Below are positions 8,079 through 14,540 of a stretch of 18,728 bases of DNA, piece after piece. Numbering within the stretch: the stretch's first letter is position 1; the number at the start of each line of letters is the position of its first letter. This DNA is from Candidatus Tectimicrobiota bacterium (GTDB lineage Bacteria; JACPSX01). Location: contig JACPSX010000287.1 of assembly GCA_016193065.1 (NCBI GenBank), positions 1 through 18,728 on the forward strand. The letters are read 5' to 3'. Under the pieces are notes generated by a model, which did no database searches, had not been told where the DNA came from, and was given only the letters and a program-made list of their open reading frames with translations. The translations under genes and the position numbers were made by a program.

Positions 8079-8732
8079 TCAGGCGGGGGCGGCCCAGATC
8101 TTGGTTACCGCCTCGCGGCTCAAGGTCGTCTTCCGGCCGCCGATTTCCACCACCAGCGCCCCGCCGTAGTTCCGCTCCAGGACACGGAAGGAAGCCCCGG
8201 GCCGCAGACCCAGGCGGTGCAGGTACTCCATGAAGCTCTGGTCCTTCTCATGGACCCGGATGATCTTCAGGCTATCTCCCGGTGCGGCCGACTCCAGGAT
8301 CTTCACTCCGCCTTTGCGGTCCTCCCGGGGAGCTTCCACGCTCAGGGGGTAGCCGTGGGGGCAGGTGCCTTCCCGGCCGAAGAGCGAAACCAGGCACCTC
8401 TCCAACTCGGGAGAAATCGCGTGCTCCAGGATCTCGGCTTCCTCATGAACCCGGTACCAGGGCATCCGGATCACGTCCGCCAGGAGTTTCTCCACCAGCC
8501 GGTGCCTCCTCACCAGGGTGACGGCAATCCGCTTCCCCTTAGCCGTCAGGAGGATCCTTCCCTGGGGGCCTACCTTGACGTAGCCCTCCTTCGCCATCCT
8601 CTTCAGAGCGGCCGTCACAGCCGGAGGAGAAACCGCCAGTTCCTCCGCCAGCCGGGCCGCGATGGGGCTTTGCCCCTCGTACTGGAGATGCCAGATGGTC
8701 TTTAGGTAATTCTCCTTGGAAACCGTCGGCAT
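8079..8732 (-). CDS. MntR/DtxR-family metal-dependent transcriptional regulator
   Basis: The product has 217 residues with three parts: a winged helix-turn-helix (about 1-75), a dimerisation and metal-binding domain (75-140), and an SH3/FeoA-like domain (about 150-217). Metal-ligand positions by alignment from memory: N8 (Asp8 in MntR, Met10 in DtxR), H77, E81, H96, E100 (Glu99 in MntR, Cys102 in DtxR), E103 and H104. The Glu instead of Cys at 100 argues for manganese or a broad divalent response more than strict iron sensing, while N8 is unusual for both. The ATG at 8732 starts MPTVSKENYLK, the normal family N-terminus, with GGTGAGGGG as ribosome site. An in-frame ATG at 8804 lies inside an operator and is rejected. 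It diverges from the oxidase and permease genes, its likely targets. Confidence 0.88.
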   Translation of the reverse strand: MPTVSKENYLKTIWHLQYEGQSPIAARLAEELAVSPPAVTAALKRMAKEGYVKVGPQGRILLTAKGKRIAVTLVRRHRLVEKLLADVIRMPWYRVHEEAEILEHAISPELERCLVSLFGREGTCPHGYPLSVEAPREDRKGGVKILESAAPGDSLKIIRVHEKDQSFMEYLHRLGLRPGASFRVLERNYGGALVVEIGGRKTTLSREAVTKIWAAPA

Positions 8733-8734
8733 CA

Positions 8735-8770
8735 ACCCCTCACCCCACCCTCTCCCGCCAGGGGAGAGGG
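8735..8770. repeat. palindromic repeat, copy C, in the regulator leader
   Basis: CCCTCTCCC (8748-8756) and GGGAGAGGG (8762-8770) form a perfect 9-bp stem with a 5-nt loop, and CCCCTCACCC precedes it as in copy A. It ends two bases before the regulator start codon and, read on the minus strand, supplies the G-rich ribosome site. It must therefore be part of the regulator's 5' leader. Confidence 0.7.
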
Positions 8771-8785
8771 GGAAAAAGGACCCCC

Positions 8786-8814
8786 TTGACAGGTTATTAA
8801 CCATGGTTAATAAT
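8786..8814 (+). promoter_or_regulatory. promoter of the multicopper oxidase-ZIP operon
   Basis: A perfect TTGACA (8786-8791) and AATAAT (8809-8814, 5 of 6 to consensus) are separated by 17 bp. The first operator palindrome occupies almost exactly the space between the two boxes and the -10. A weaker promoter on the other strand (TTGTTA 8836-8831, 18 bp, TATTAA) would overlap the same operators. Confidence 0.65.
8794..8813. promoter_or_regulatory. operator palindrome 1 (probable metalloregulator box)
   Basis: A perfect 20-bp palindrome, half-site TTATTAACCA. The TTAACC/GGTTAA core is of the kind bound by DtxR/MntR-family dimers. It sits between the -35 and -10 elements of the oxidase promoter, so binding would block RNA polymerase. 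Confidence 0.7.
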
Positions 8815-8816
8815 AT

Positions 8817-8836
8817 TTGTTAACCAGGGTTAACAA
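8817..8836. promoter_or_regulatory. operator palindrome 2 (probable metalloregulator box)
   Basis: A 20-bp palindrome with one mismatched central pair, half-sites TTGTTAACCA and GGGTTAACAA. It has the same TTnTTAACC-GGTTAAnAA design as box 1 and its centre is 23 bp away. It covers the predicted transcription start near 8821. Confidence 0.7.
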
Positions 8837-8923
8837 CACAGAGCCCGCAGGTTCACAACCCTTGAGCCTCATTATAGTGGCAGAGGGCCCAACTGCAAGG
8901 CGAGAGTGAACGGAGGGGGGAAG

Positions 8924-9928
8924 ATGGTTTCCAGAAGAGAATTCCTGAAGTACGGCCTCGGCGGTACAGCCGCCTTGGGGGCGGCCACCCTGGCGGCGAG
9001 CGCCGGCGGGCAGACATCCGGCCACGTTCCGGCAGCCGGGGCTTCGGGGCACGCCGTCATGATCCCGAAGGTCCCCCGAACGTTCGGCGATTTCAACCCC
9101 ATGGCCTTTCTCACCTCTTTTGACTACGGGCGCGTGCAGCGTCTCAGCGACGGTACCACGCTGCGCGAGTACAAAATCGTGGCGGTGGATAAGGAGATCG
9201 AGGTGGCCCCGGGGGTGAAGTTCCCCGCCTGGACCTACAACGGCACGGTTCCAGGCCCCACCCTGCGCTGTACCGAGGGGGATCTATTGCGGGTTCACTT
9301 CACCAACGCCGGCAGCCACCCCCATACGATCCACTTCCACGGCATCCACCCGGACAACATGGATGGGGTCTTCGAGATCGTCCCCACAGGGGGAACCTTC
9401 ACCTACGAGTTCCACGCCGAACCCTTCGGGCTGTTCCTTTACCACTGCCACGTGATGCCGATCAAAGCCCACATTCACAAGGGGCTCTACGGAGCCTTCC
9501 TCGTCGACCCGCGCCAGCCCCGGCCCCCGGCCCGGGAGATGATCATGGTGATGAACGGGTTCGACACGGACCTGGATGGGGAAAACGAGTTTTACACCGT
9601 GAACGGCGTTGCCAACTACTATGCCGCTCATCCCATTCCGGTCAAGGTGGGGGAACTGATCCGCGTCTACCTGGTGAACCTGACGGAGTTTGACCTGATC
9701 AACTCCTTCCACCTGCACGCGAACATGTTCCGGCTCTACCGCACGGGGACGAATCTGACCCAGTACGAGTACACCGATACGGTAATGCTCTGCCAGGGGG
9801 AGCGCTGCGTCCTGGAGTTCACCTACAAGTATCCCGGGAAGTACATGTTCCACGCCCACCAGAGCGAATTCGCGGAGCTGGGCTGGATGGGCTTCTTTGA
9901 GGTAACCGGCTCGACTGGAGTCGGCTAA
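8924..9928 (+). CDS. Tat-exported two-domain multicopper oxidase (type 1 copper in domain 1)
   Basis: The product has 334 residues. A twin-arginine signal (SRREFLKYGLGG, hydrophobic to about 28) sends it folded to the periplasm or cell surface. Cupredoxin domain 1 (about 80-195) has HPHTIHFHG (H134, H137, H139) and YHCHV (H174, C175, H176), then H183 and L188, which supply a type 1 site (H134, C175, H183). Domain 2 (about 205-328) has FHLH (H263, H265) and FHAH (H310, H312) but no Cys, so no type 1 site. Eight His remain for an inter-domain trinuclear cluster. This layout is the type C two-domain oxidase class. Substrates may be Fe(II), Mn(II), Cu(I) or phenols. GGAGGGGGG four bases before the ATG at 8924 beats the upstream GTG at 8906. 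It leads an operon with the ZIP gene 14 bp downstream. Confidence 0.88.
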   Translation: MVSRREFLKYGLGGTAALGAATLAASAGGQTSGHVPAAGASGHAVMIPKVPRTFGDFNPMAFLTSFDYGRVQRLSDGTTLREYKIVAVDKEIEVAPGVKFPAWTYNGTVPGPTLRCTEGDLLRVHFTNAGSHPHTIHFHGIHPDNMDGVFEIVPTGGTFTYEFHAEPFGLFLYHCHVMPIKAHIHKGLYGAFLVDPRQPRPPAREMIMVMNGFDTDLDGENEFYTVNGVANYYAAHPIPVKVGELIRVYLVNLTEFDLINSFHLHANMFRLYRTGTNLTQYEYTDTVMLCQGERCVLEFTYKYPGKYMFHAHQSEFAELGWMGFFEVTGSTGVG

Positions 9929-9942
9929 GGGGGGAGGCAACC

Positions 9943-11112
9943 ATGAGCACCAAACTTCGCCTGGCTCTCACCTTTCTCCTCCCCCTGGTCGCCCTGGGGA
10001 TACTGGTCGCTTTCCTGCTAACCCGCGGCCATACGCTGCTGGGAAGCCCCGTGCCCCCCGTGGAGAAGCTCACGATCACCCGGGCTCTGTTCCGGCCTCA
10101 GGTCATCGAGGTCCGTGTCCTCAACAACGGACCGATCCCGGCCTCCGTTGCCCAGGTGACGGTCAATGAAGCCCTGTGGGACTTCTCCATCACTCCCAAC
10201 CCGACTATGCCCCGACTCGGTCAGGCAGTCATCTCGATCCCTTACCCCTGGGTGGCCGGCGAGCCCCACAACATCGCGATCATCACCGCCACGGGCCTGA
10301 AGTTCCAGAAGCAGGTGGAAATCGCCGCGCCGGCTCCCTCCCCTTCACCGGGCGCCTTCGGGCTCTTTGCTCTCCTGGGGGTGTACGTGGGGGTGATCCC
10401 CGTGTTTCTGGGGCTCCTCTGGTTCCCGTTCTTGAAGCGGCTGGGGGACCAGTGGCTCGATTTTTTCATGAGCCTCACGGCGGGGCTGCTCATCTTCCTG
10501 GGTCTGGATGCTCTGAAAGAGGCCTTCGAGGTCTCGGGGCGGATCCCCGACCTCTTCCAAGGGGTCGCCATCATCGCGGCGGGCACGGCGGGAAGCTTCC
10601 TGCTGCTGATTGCCATCTCCCAGAAGCTGAGCAAGAGGCTCCCCTCGGGCTCCGCCGGGTTTCTGCTGGCTTACATGATCTCCATCGGGATCGGCCTGCA
10701 CAACCTGGGGGAAGGGCTGGCCATCGGGGCGGCCTACGTCCTCGGCGAGGTGGCCCTGGGGGCTTTCCTGGTCATCGGCTTCACGATCCACAACACGACG
10801 GAAGGGCTGGCCATCGTGTCCCCCCTGGCGCAGAGCAAACCGCCCCTGCGGCATTTCCTGTGGCTCGGACTCATTGCCGGCGCACCGACCATCCTGGGAA
10901 GTTGGATCGGCGGCTTTACTTATTCGGATCCCGCCTCCGTCCTGTTTCTCAGCATCGGAGCCGGAGCCATCTTCCAGGTGGTCCGGGAAGTCATCCGTTA
11001 CCGGGCGCGGGGCGCACCGGTCCTCCAAGCCCTGGGCACTCCGGTGAATTTCTCCGGCCTCCTGTGTGGCTTCCTTCTTATGTACGTGACCAGCCTCTTC
11101 GTGGCCGCCTAG
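9943..11112 (+). CDS. ZIP-family divalent metal transporter with N-terminal extracytoplasmic domain
   Basis: The product has 389 residues. Residues about 7-27 form a first membrane segment, and 40-130 are a soluble beta-rich stretch (KLTITRALFRPQVIEVRVLNNGPIPASVAQVTV and onward) that looks like an Ig/cupredoxin-like sandwich on the outer side. A Pro/Ala/Ser linker (129-137) then joins a ZIP core of about eight segments. The ZIP metal-site motifs are HNLGEG (H253, N254, E257) and HNTTEG (H283, N284, E287) in adjacent helices. ZIP proteins move Zn, Fe or Mn towards the cytoplasm. The extra domain is not part of ordinary bacterial ZIPs and may dock the oxidase or bind metal. GGGGAGG precedes the ATG; both genes should be controlled by the twin operators. 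The stop shares CTAG with the convergent DUF72 gene. Confidence 0.87.
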   Translation: MSTKLRLALTFLLPLVALGILVAFLLTRGHTLLGSPVPPVEKLTITRALFRPQVIEVRVLNNGPIPASVAQVTVNEALWDFSITPNPTMPRLGQAVISIPYPWVAGEPHNIAIITATGLKFQKQVEIAAPAPSPSPGAFGLFALLGVYVGVIPVFLGLLWFPFLKRLGDQWLDFFMSLTAGLLIFLGLDALKEAFEVSGRIPDLFQGVAIIAAGTAGSFLLLIAISQKLSKRLPSGSAGFLLAYMISIGIGLHNLGEGLAIGAAYVLGEVALGAFLVIGFTIHNTTEGLAIVSPLAQSKPPLRHFLWLGLIAGAPTILGSWIGGFTYSDPASVLFLSIGAGAIFQVVREVIRYRARGAPVLQALGTPVNFSGLLCGFLLMYVTSLFVAA

Positions 11113-11825
11113 CATAGTTCTGAACTAAGCCTGAGGAATCGGCGGGCGTCCTCAAGCATGGTGACATTGTTGAACAGGCAGTACACGTCGCCGGGACCGG
11201 CACAGAGCGCCCGCAGATTTTGTAAATCCTCGTCCGTAAATTGATAGCGATAGCCCGTGACGCCATGGAGGCGGAAATAGCGAATTTTCCCCCAGGTAGC
11301 TGTCCCCTTAAAGGGATCCACGCAGTGAATGAGGTTAAGTTCCTCGCAAAGGGTCCGGACCTCTTCCGGTTTCCAATCCCCCCGCGGCTCCCAGGCAAAG
11401 AGGAGGTCCGTGCGGGAAACCGTCTGGAAAAAGCTCATCAGGTTCTGCTTGTTTTCTGCCGTGGGCTTGAAGGAGGCCGGACACTGAAAAACAATGACTT
11501 TGGATTTGAGAACCCGGACAATCTCTTCAGTACGCTCCCAGGCGCGCAAGACTTCACGTGTGGGCTTGAAGCTGCCGCACCGTTCCAGGCTGGCCTGGGG
11601 AATCTTCTCCGTGAGACGCCGGTAGGTCGGACTGGAGAATTCGTGGGTGATGAGCTGCCAAGCTTTCAGCGTGAACTCAAAGTTCTCCGGCGCTTTCTCC
11701 CTCCAGCCTCGCGCGGTTTCCAGCCTCGGCGGCTGGTAGAACGTGATCTGAATTTCGATCACGGGGAATTCCTCAAAATATTTTCTCTGGGTTTCCCCGA
11801 AGCCGCAGCAGCCAACCTTGATCAT
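11109..11825 (-). CDS. DUF72 family protein
   Basis: The product has 238 residues, typical for DUF72 (YecE-like TIM-barrel proteins). Features seen: the N-terminal VGCCGFGETQRKYFEEFPVIEIQITFY, where the family has a strand followed by E-x-N/Q-x-TFY, then FEFTLKAWQLITH, a central VIVFQCPASFKPT strand, LLFAWEPRGDW, and FRLHGVTGYRY near the C-terminus. No function is established for the family; a nucleic-acid or metal-related enzyme role has been suggested but I cannot support one here. The gene starts 9 bp behind mutS2 on the same strand with only a weak ribosome site (GTGGAG about 13 bases upstream), so it is probably coupled to mutS2 translation. It is somewhat diverged from common DUF72 proteins, with YFEEF where a longer insertion is usual. 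Confidence 0.8.
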   Translation of the reverse strand: MIKVGCCGFGETQRKYFEEFPVIEIQITFYQPPRLETARGWREKAPENFEFTLKAWQLITHEFSSPTYRRLTEKIPQASLERCGSFKPTREVLRAWERTEEIVRVLKSKVIVFQCPASFKPTAENKQNLMSFFQTVSRTDLLFAWEPRGDWKPEEVRTLCEELNLIHCVDPFKGTATWGKIRYFRLHGVTGYRYQFTDEDLQNLRALCAGPGDVYCLFNNVTMLEDARRFLRLSSELC

Positions 11826-11834
11826 TCGTGGCGT

Positions 11835-14288
11835 CTAGCTCCACAGCTCCACCAGCGTCACCCCATCCCCTCCCTCTTGCGGCTCGCCGGGCCGGAACCG
11901 GCGGACATACGGAGAAGTTTCCAGGTAGCGCCGGAGGGAAGCTTTCAGGGCACCGGTGCCGTGGCCATGAATCAGGTAGACGTGGGAAAGATGGTTCAAG
12001 ATGGCCCGGTCCAGGTACTTCTCCGCCTCATCGAGAGCCTCGTCGACTCTAAGGCCTCTCAAATCGCAGGTGTTCTCCGAGCGGGGGAGGTGGACCTCCA
12101 CCTCATCGACGGCCTCGGTTAAATTCCTTCCCGCCGTCGAACGGAGCTTGGCAGATCTCATGGGCTTTGAAGATCCGGAGGGAACACTGCGGCTGTGCCA
12201 GGGCCGCAGATTGTCCGCTCCCACCGTCATCTTCACCTGCCCCACCTGAACCTGGACCCGGCTGGACCGGGTGGGATCCTCCAAAAGAATCCCCTTTTGT
12301 CCCAGAGAGATTACTTCCACCTCTTCTCCCGGGCGGCAAGGCAGAGGGGCACTACTCTCAGACACCTGGGGAGGGAGGAGATCCTTCACAACCTCCTGGA
12401 TCCCGGATCTGACTTGGTTCTCTAAACGGTCTAGAGACCGTTTGGCCTCCCGGAGCCGCTCCAGGCGCCTGTCCTTCTTGGCCTCGTCCAGGATGGTCTC
12501 GATCTCTCCCTTCGCGTTGGAGACCAGGGAGGTGATCTCCCGCAAAGAGCGGTTGAGAATTTCTCTCTTCTCTTCTTTCAGACCCGCCAGCCTTTCCTGG
12601 TATTCCCCGTGCATTGTTTCGGCCTCTTTCCTGAGCCGTTCCAGGAGCTTTTGCTCATCAGACAGGACCAAGCGCCGTTTCTCCAGATCCTCCAGCAGGA
12701 CTTCCAGACTCGCCTGTTCTTCGCCCAGGAGATCCTTGGCCCTTCTGTACGCTTCGGAGGAGAGACCCAATCTGTGAGCAATCTCCATCCCGAAGCTGCG
12801 GCCGGGGACCCCCAGTTCCAGGCGATAGGTTGGACGCAGATCCGTCGTGTGGAATTCCATGCCGGCGTTGGCAAAGCGAGAGTCCCGGATGGGCAGGGCT
12901 TTGAGCTGTCCATAATGGGTGGTGGCCAGAACCAGGGCACCCCGATCCACGAACTGCTCCAAAACGGCCTGAGCCAGGGACGCCCCTTCGTGCGGGTCCG
13001 TGGAGGTGGCCACCTCGTCCAGGAGGACCAGCGCCCCCGGTCCGGCATGATGCAGGATCTCGATCATGTTCAGCAGGTGAGCGGAGAAAGTGGACAGATT
13101 GCTCTCGATGCTCTGCTGGTCCCCGATGTCGGCGTAGATGCCCGAAAAGATCGCCATCTCGGAACCAGGGGCCGCGGCAAGATGGAGGCCGGCCCGCACC
13201 ATCAGCGCGCATAGACCCATGGTCTTCAGGGTGATCGTCTTGCCGCCCGCATTGGGACCGGTGATGATCAGGGCCTGGAACTCCCGCCCCAGGCAAAGAA
13301 CGTTGGGCACCACATCCTCCCGGGCCAAGGCCAGCAAGGGGTGGCGGACGTCCAGGAGTCTTACACGCCCCCGCGCGTTTACGGCGGGCGCACATCCCTT
13401 CATGATCTGACTGAGCCGGGCCTTGCTGTTCACAAGGTCCACCCGCGCCAGGATCTGCAGATCGGCGAGGATTTCGCCGGCATGATCGGCCACCAGGATA
13501 GAGAGTTCTTTCAGGATCCGATAAACTTCGCGGTCCAGCTCCAGCTCAGCCATCTTGAGCTGGTTGTTTCGCTCCACCAGGCTCTGGGGTTCGATAAAGA
13601 CGGTAGCGCCGCTCAGAGAGGAATCGTGCACAATCCCCGGCACGCGGCTGCGGGCTTCGGCCTTCACCGGGATGACATACCGGTTGGCCCGGATCGTGTA
13701 ATAGTTGTCCTGGAGCTCCTGGGCATACGATGGATCATTCAGGATGGACTCCAGATGATCCTTGATCTGTTGATGGAGGAGGCGGACCTGGCGGCGCCGG
13801 GAGCGCAGCACAGGACTGGCGTCGTCGGACAGGTTCCCGCTCGGATCGAAGCTGCGGGCTATGCAGTCGGCCAGCTCGTTGAGATCAGACAGGGGCCCGG
13901 TCAGACGGGAAAGGAGCGGGCAGACGTTTCTCCTCTGCTGAAAGAAGGATTTCAGGCGAGCACCGGCCCGCAGGGTCTCGCCGACAGCAATGAGATCCTT
14001 GGGCTCCAGAACCGCCTCTTTGGCTGCCCTCTCCAGAACCTCCCTCAGATCATGAATGCCAGCCAGAGGAATGTCCCCTTCTTCCTCCAGCAGATCTTTG
14101 CACTCCGTGGTTTCCTGGAGACCTGCGCTGATCGTCGCTTCATCATCCGCCAGAGGGAGGTTGCGACAGAACTCCTTGCCCGGGACCGAGGTTGCGAGAT
14201 CGGCCAGCTTCTCCTTGAGCTTGGGCCATTCGAGCGCCTCCCAGGATCTCTCCTGGAGTGTCTTGGTCATCCCATCCATGCCTATCAA
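11835..14288 (-). CDS. mutS2: endonuclease MutS2
   Basis: The product has 817 residues, close to the 780-800 usual for MutS2. It lacks the MutS mismatch-recognition domain and begins with core/lever helices (about 10-310). The ATPase follows: Walker A GPNAGGKT (344-351), the signature DIGDQQSIESNLSTFSAHL (387-405), and Walker B LVLLDEVATSTDP (420-431). A coiled-coil clamp region (about 520-640) and a KOW-like segment (EEVEVISLGQKGILLED) come next. The C-terminal Smr nuclease domain starts at 741 with CDLRGLRVDEAL and has HGHGTG (774-779). MutS2 acts on branched DNA and, in Bacillus, on collided ribosomes. Three ATGs occur in the first seven codons (14288, 14279, 14270); the exact start is uncertain. 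It leads the mutS2-DUF72 pair. Confidence 0.93.
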   Translation of the reverse strand: MIGMDGMTKTLQERSWEALEWPKLKEKLADLATSVPGKEFCRNLPLADDEATISAGLQETTECKDLLEEEGDIPLAGIHDLREVLERAAKEAVLEPKDLIAVGETLRAGARLKSFFQQRRNVCPLLSRLTGPLSDLNELADCIARSFDPSGNLSDDASPVLRSRRRQVRLLHQQIKDHLESILNDPSYAQELQDNYYTIRANRYVIPVKAEARSRVPGIVHDSSLSGATVFIEPQSLVERNNQLKMAELELDREVYRILKELSILVADHAGEILADLQILARVDLVNSKARLSQIMKGCAPAVNARGRVRLLDVRHPLLALAREDVVPNVLCLGREFQALIITGPNAGGKTITLKTMGLCALMVRAGLHLAAAPGSEMAIFSGIYADIGDQQSIESNLSTFSAHLLNMIEILHHAGPGALVLLDEVATSTDPHEGASLAQAVLEQFVDRGALVLATTHYGQLKALPIRDSRFANAGMEFHTTDLRPTYRLELGVPGRSFGMEIAHRLGLSSEAYRRAKDLLGEEQASLEVLLEDLEKRRLVLSDEQKLLERLRKEAETMHGEYQERLAGLKEEKREILNRSLREITSLVSNAKGEIETILDEAKKDRRLERLREAKRSLDRLENQVRSGIQEVVKDLLPPQVSESSAPLPCRPGEEVEVISLGQKGILLEDPTRSSRVQVQVGQVKMTVGADNLRPWHSRSVPSGSSKPMRSAKLRSTAGRNLTEAVDEVEVHLPRSENTCDLRGLRVDEALDEAEKYLDRAILNHLSHVYLIHGHGTGALKASLRRYLETSPYVRRFRPGEPQEGGDGVTLVELWS

Positions 14289-14366
14289 ACAAACTCCCTC
14301 ATGCTCTTTAACGTATGGAAGAAAGCTCCACGACGATCCATCGCGCCGGTGGATCTATTGGAACTC

Positions 14367-14394
14367 ATTGTATCTTATCACGGCGTGCTGTCCG
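14367..14394 (-). promoter_or_regulatory. possible promoter of mutS2
   Basis: On the minus strand CGGACA (14394-14389, 4 of 6) is followed after 16 bp by TACAAT (14372-14367, 5 of 6). This would give a leader of about 70 nt before mutS2. Confidence 0.35.
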
Positions 14395-14452
14395 TGTGCG
14401 GGGAAGATCCCGGATTTAGGGCTGGCAAGGACTTTTCACTGGGAAAGCAATC

Positions 14453-14503
14453 GGGGCCCTTTTACCCCTTTACTGGCTTTGCGAAAAAGAGGTAGAGGGC
14501 CCC
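14453..14503 (-). terminator. terminator-like hairpin after the methyltransferase operon
   Basis: GGGGCCCT (14453-14460) pairs perfectly with AGGGCCCC (14496-14503), and the stem continues through TTACC-CCTTT against AAAGA-GGTA with one gap and two mismatches. It lies about 37 bases after the final TAG of the methyltransferase gene and before mutS2. Only a short, interrupted T-rich tail follows on the minus strand. Confidence 0.55.
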
Positions 14504-14540
14504 GGTTCGGATCGAAATGTGTCAGCGGAAGGCGATCCCT

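Noticed and set aside
8733-8804. Longer N-terminus for the metalloregulator from ATG 8804
   Set aside because: The extra 24 residues are encoded by the palindromic repeat and the operator, and the family N-terminus begins at 8732.
8852-8878. Second oxidase promoter, TTCACA-N15-TATAGT
   Set aside because: The 15-bp spacing is too short and the upstream TTGACA-N17-AATAAT overlapped by operators is clearly better.
13341-14495. 384-codon open frame on the plus strand
   Set aside because: It is antisense to mutS2, which has full domain support.
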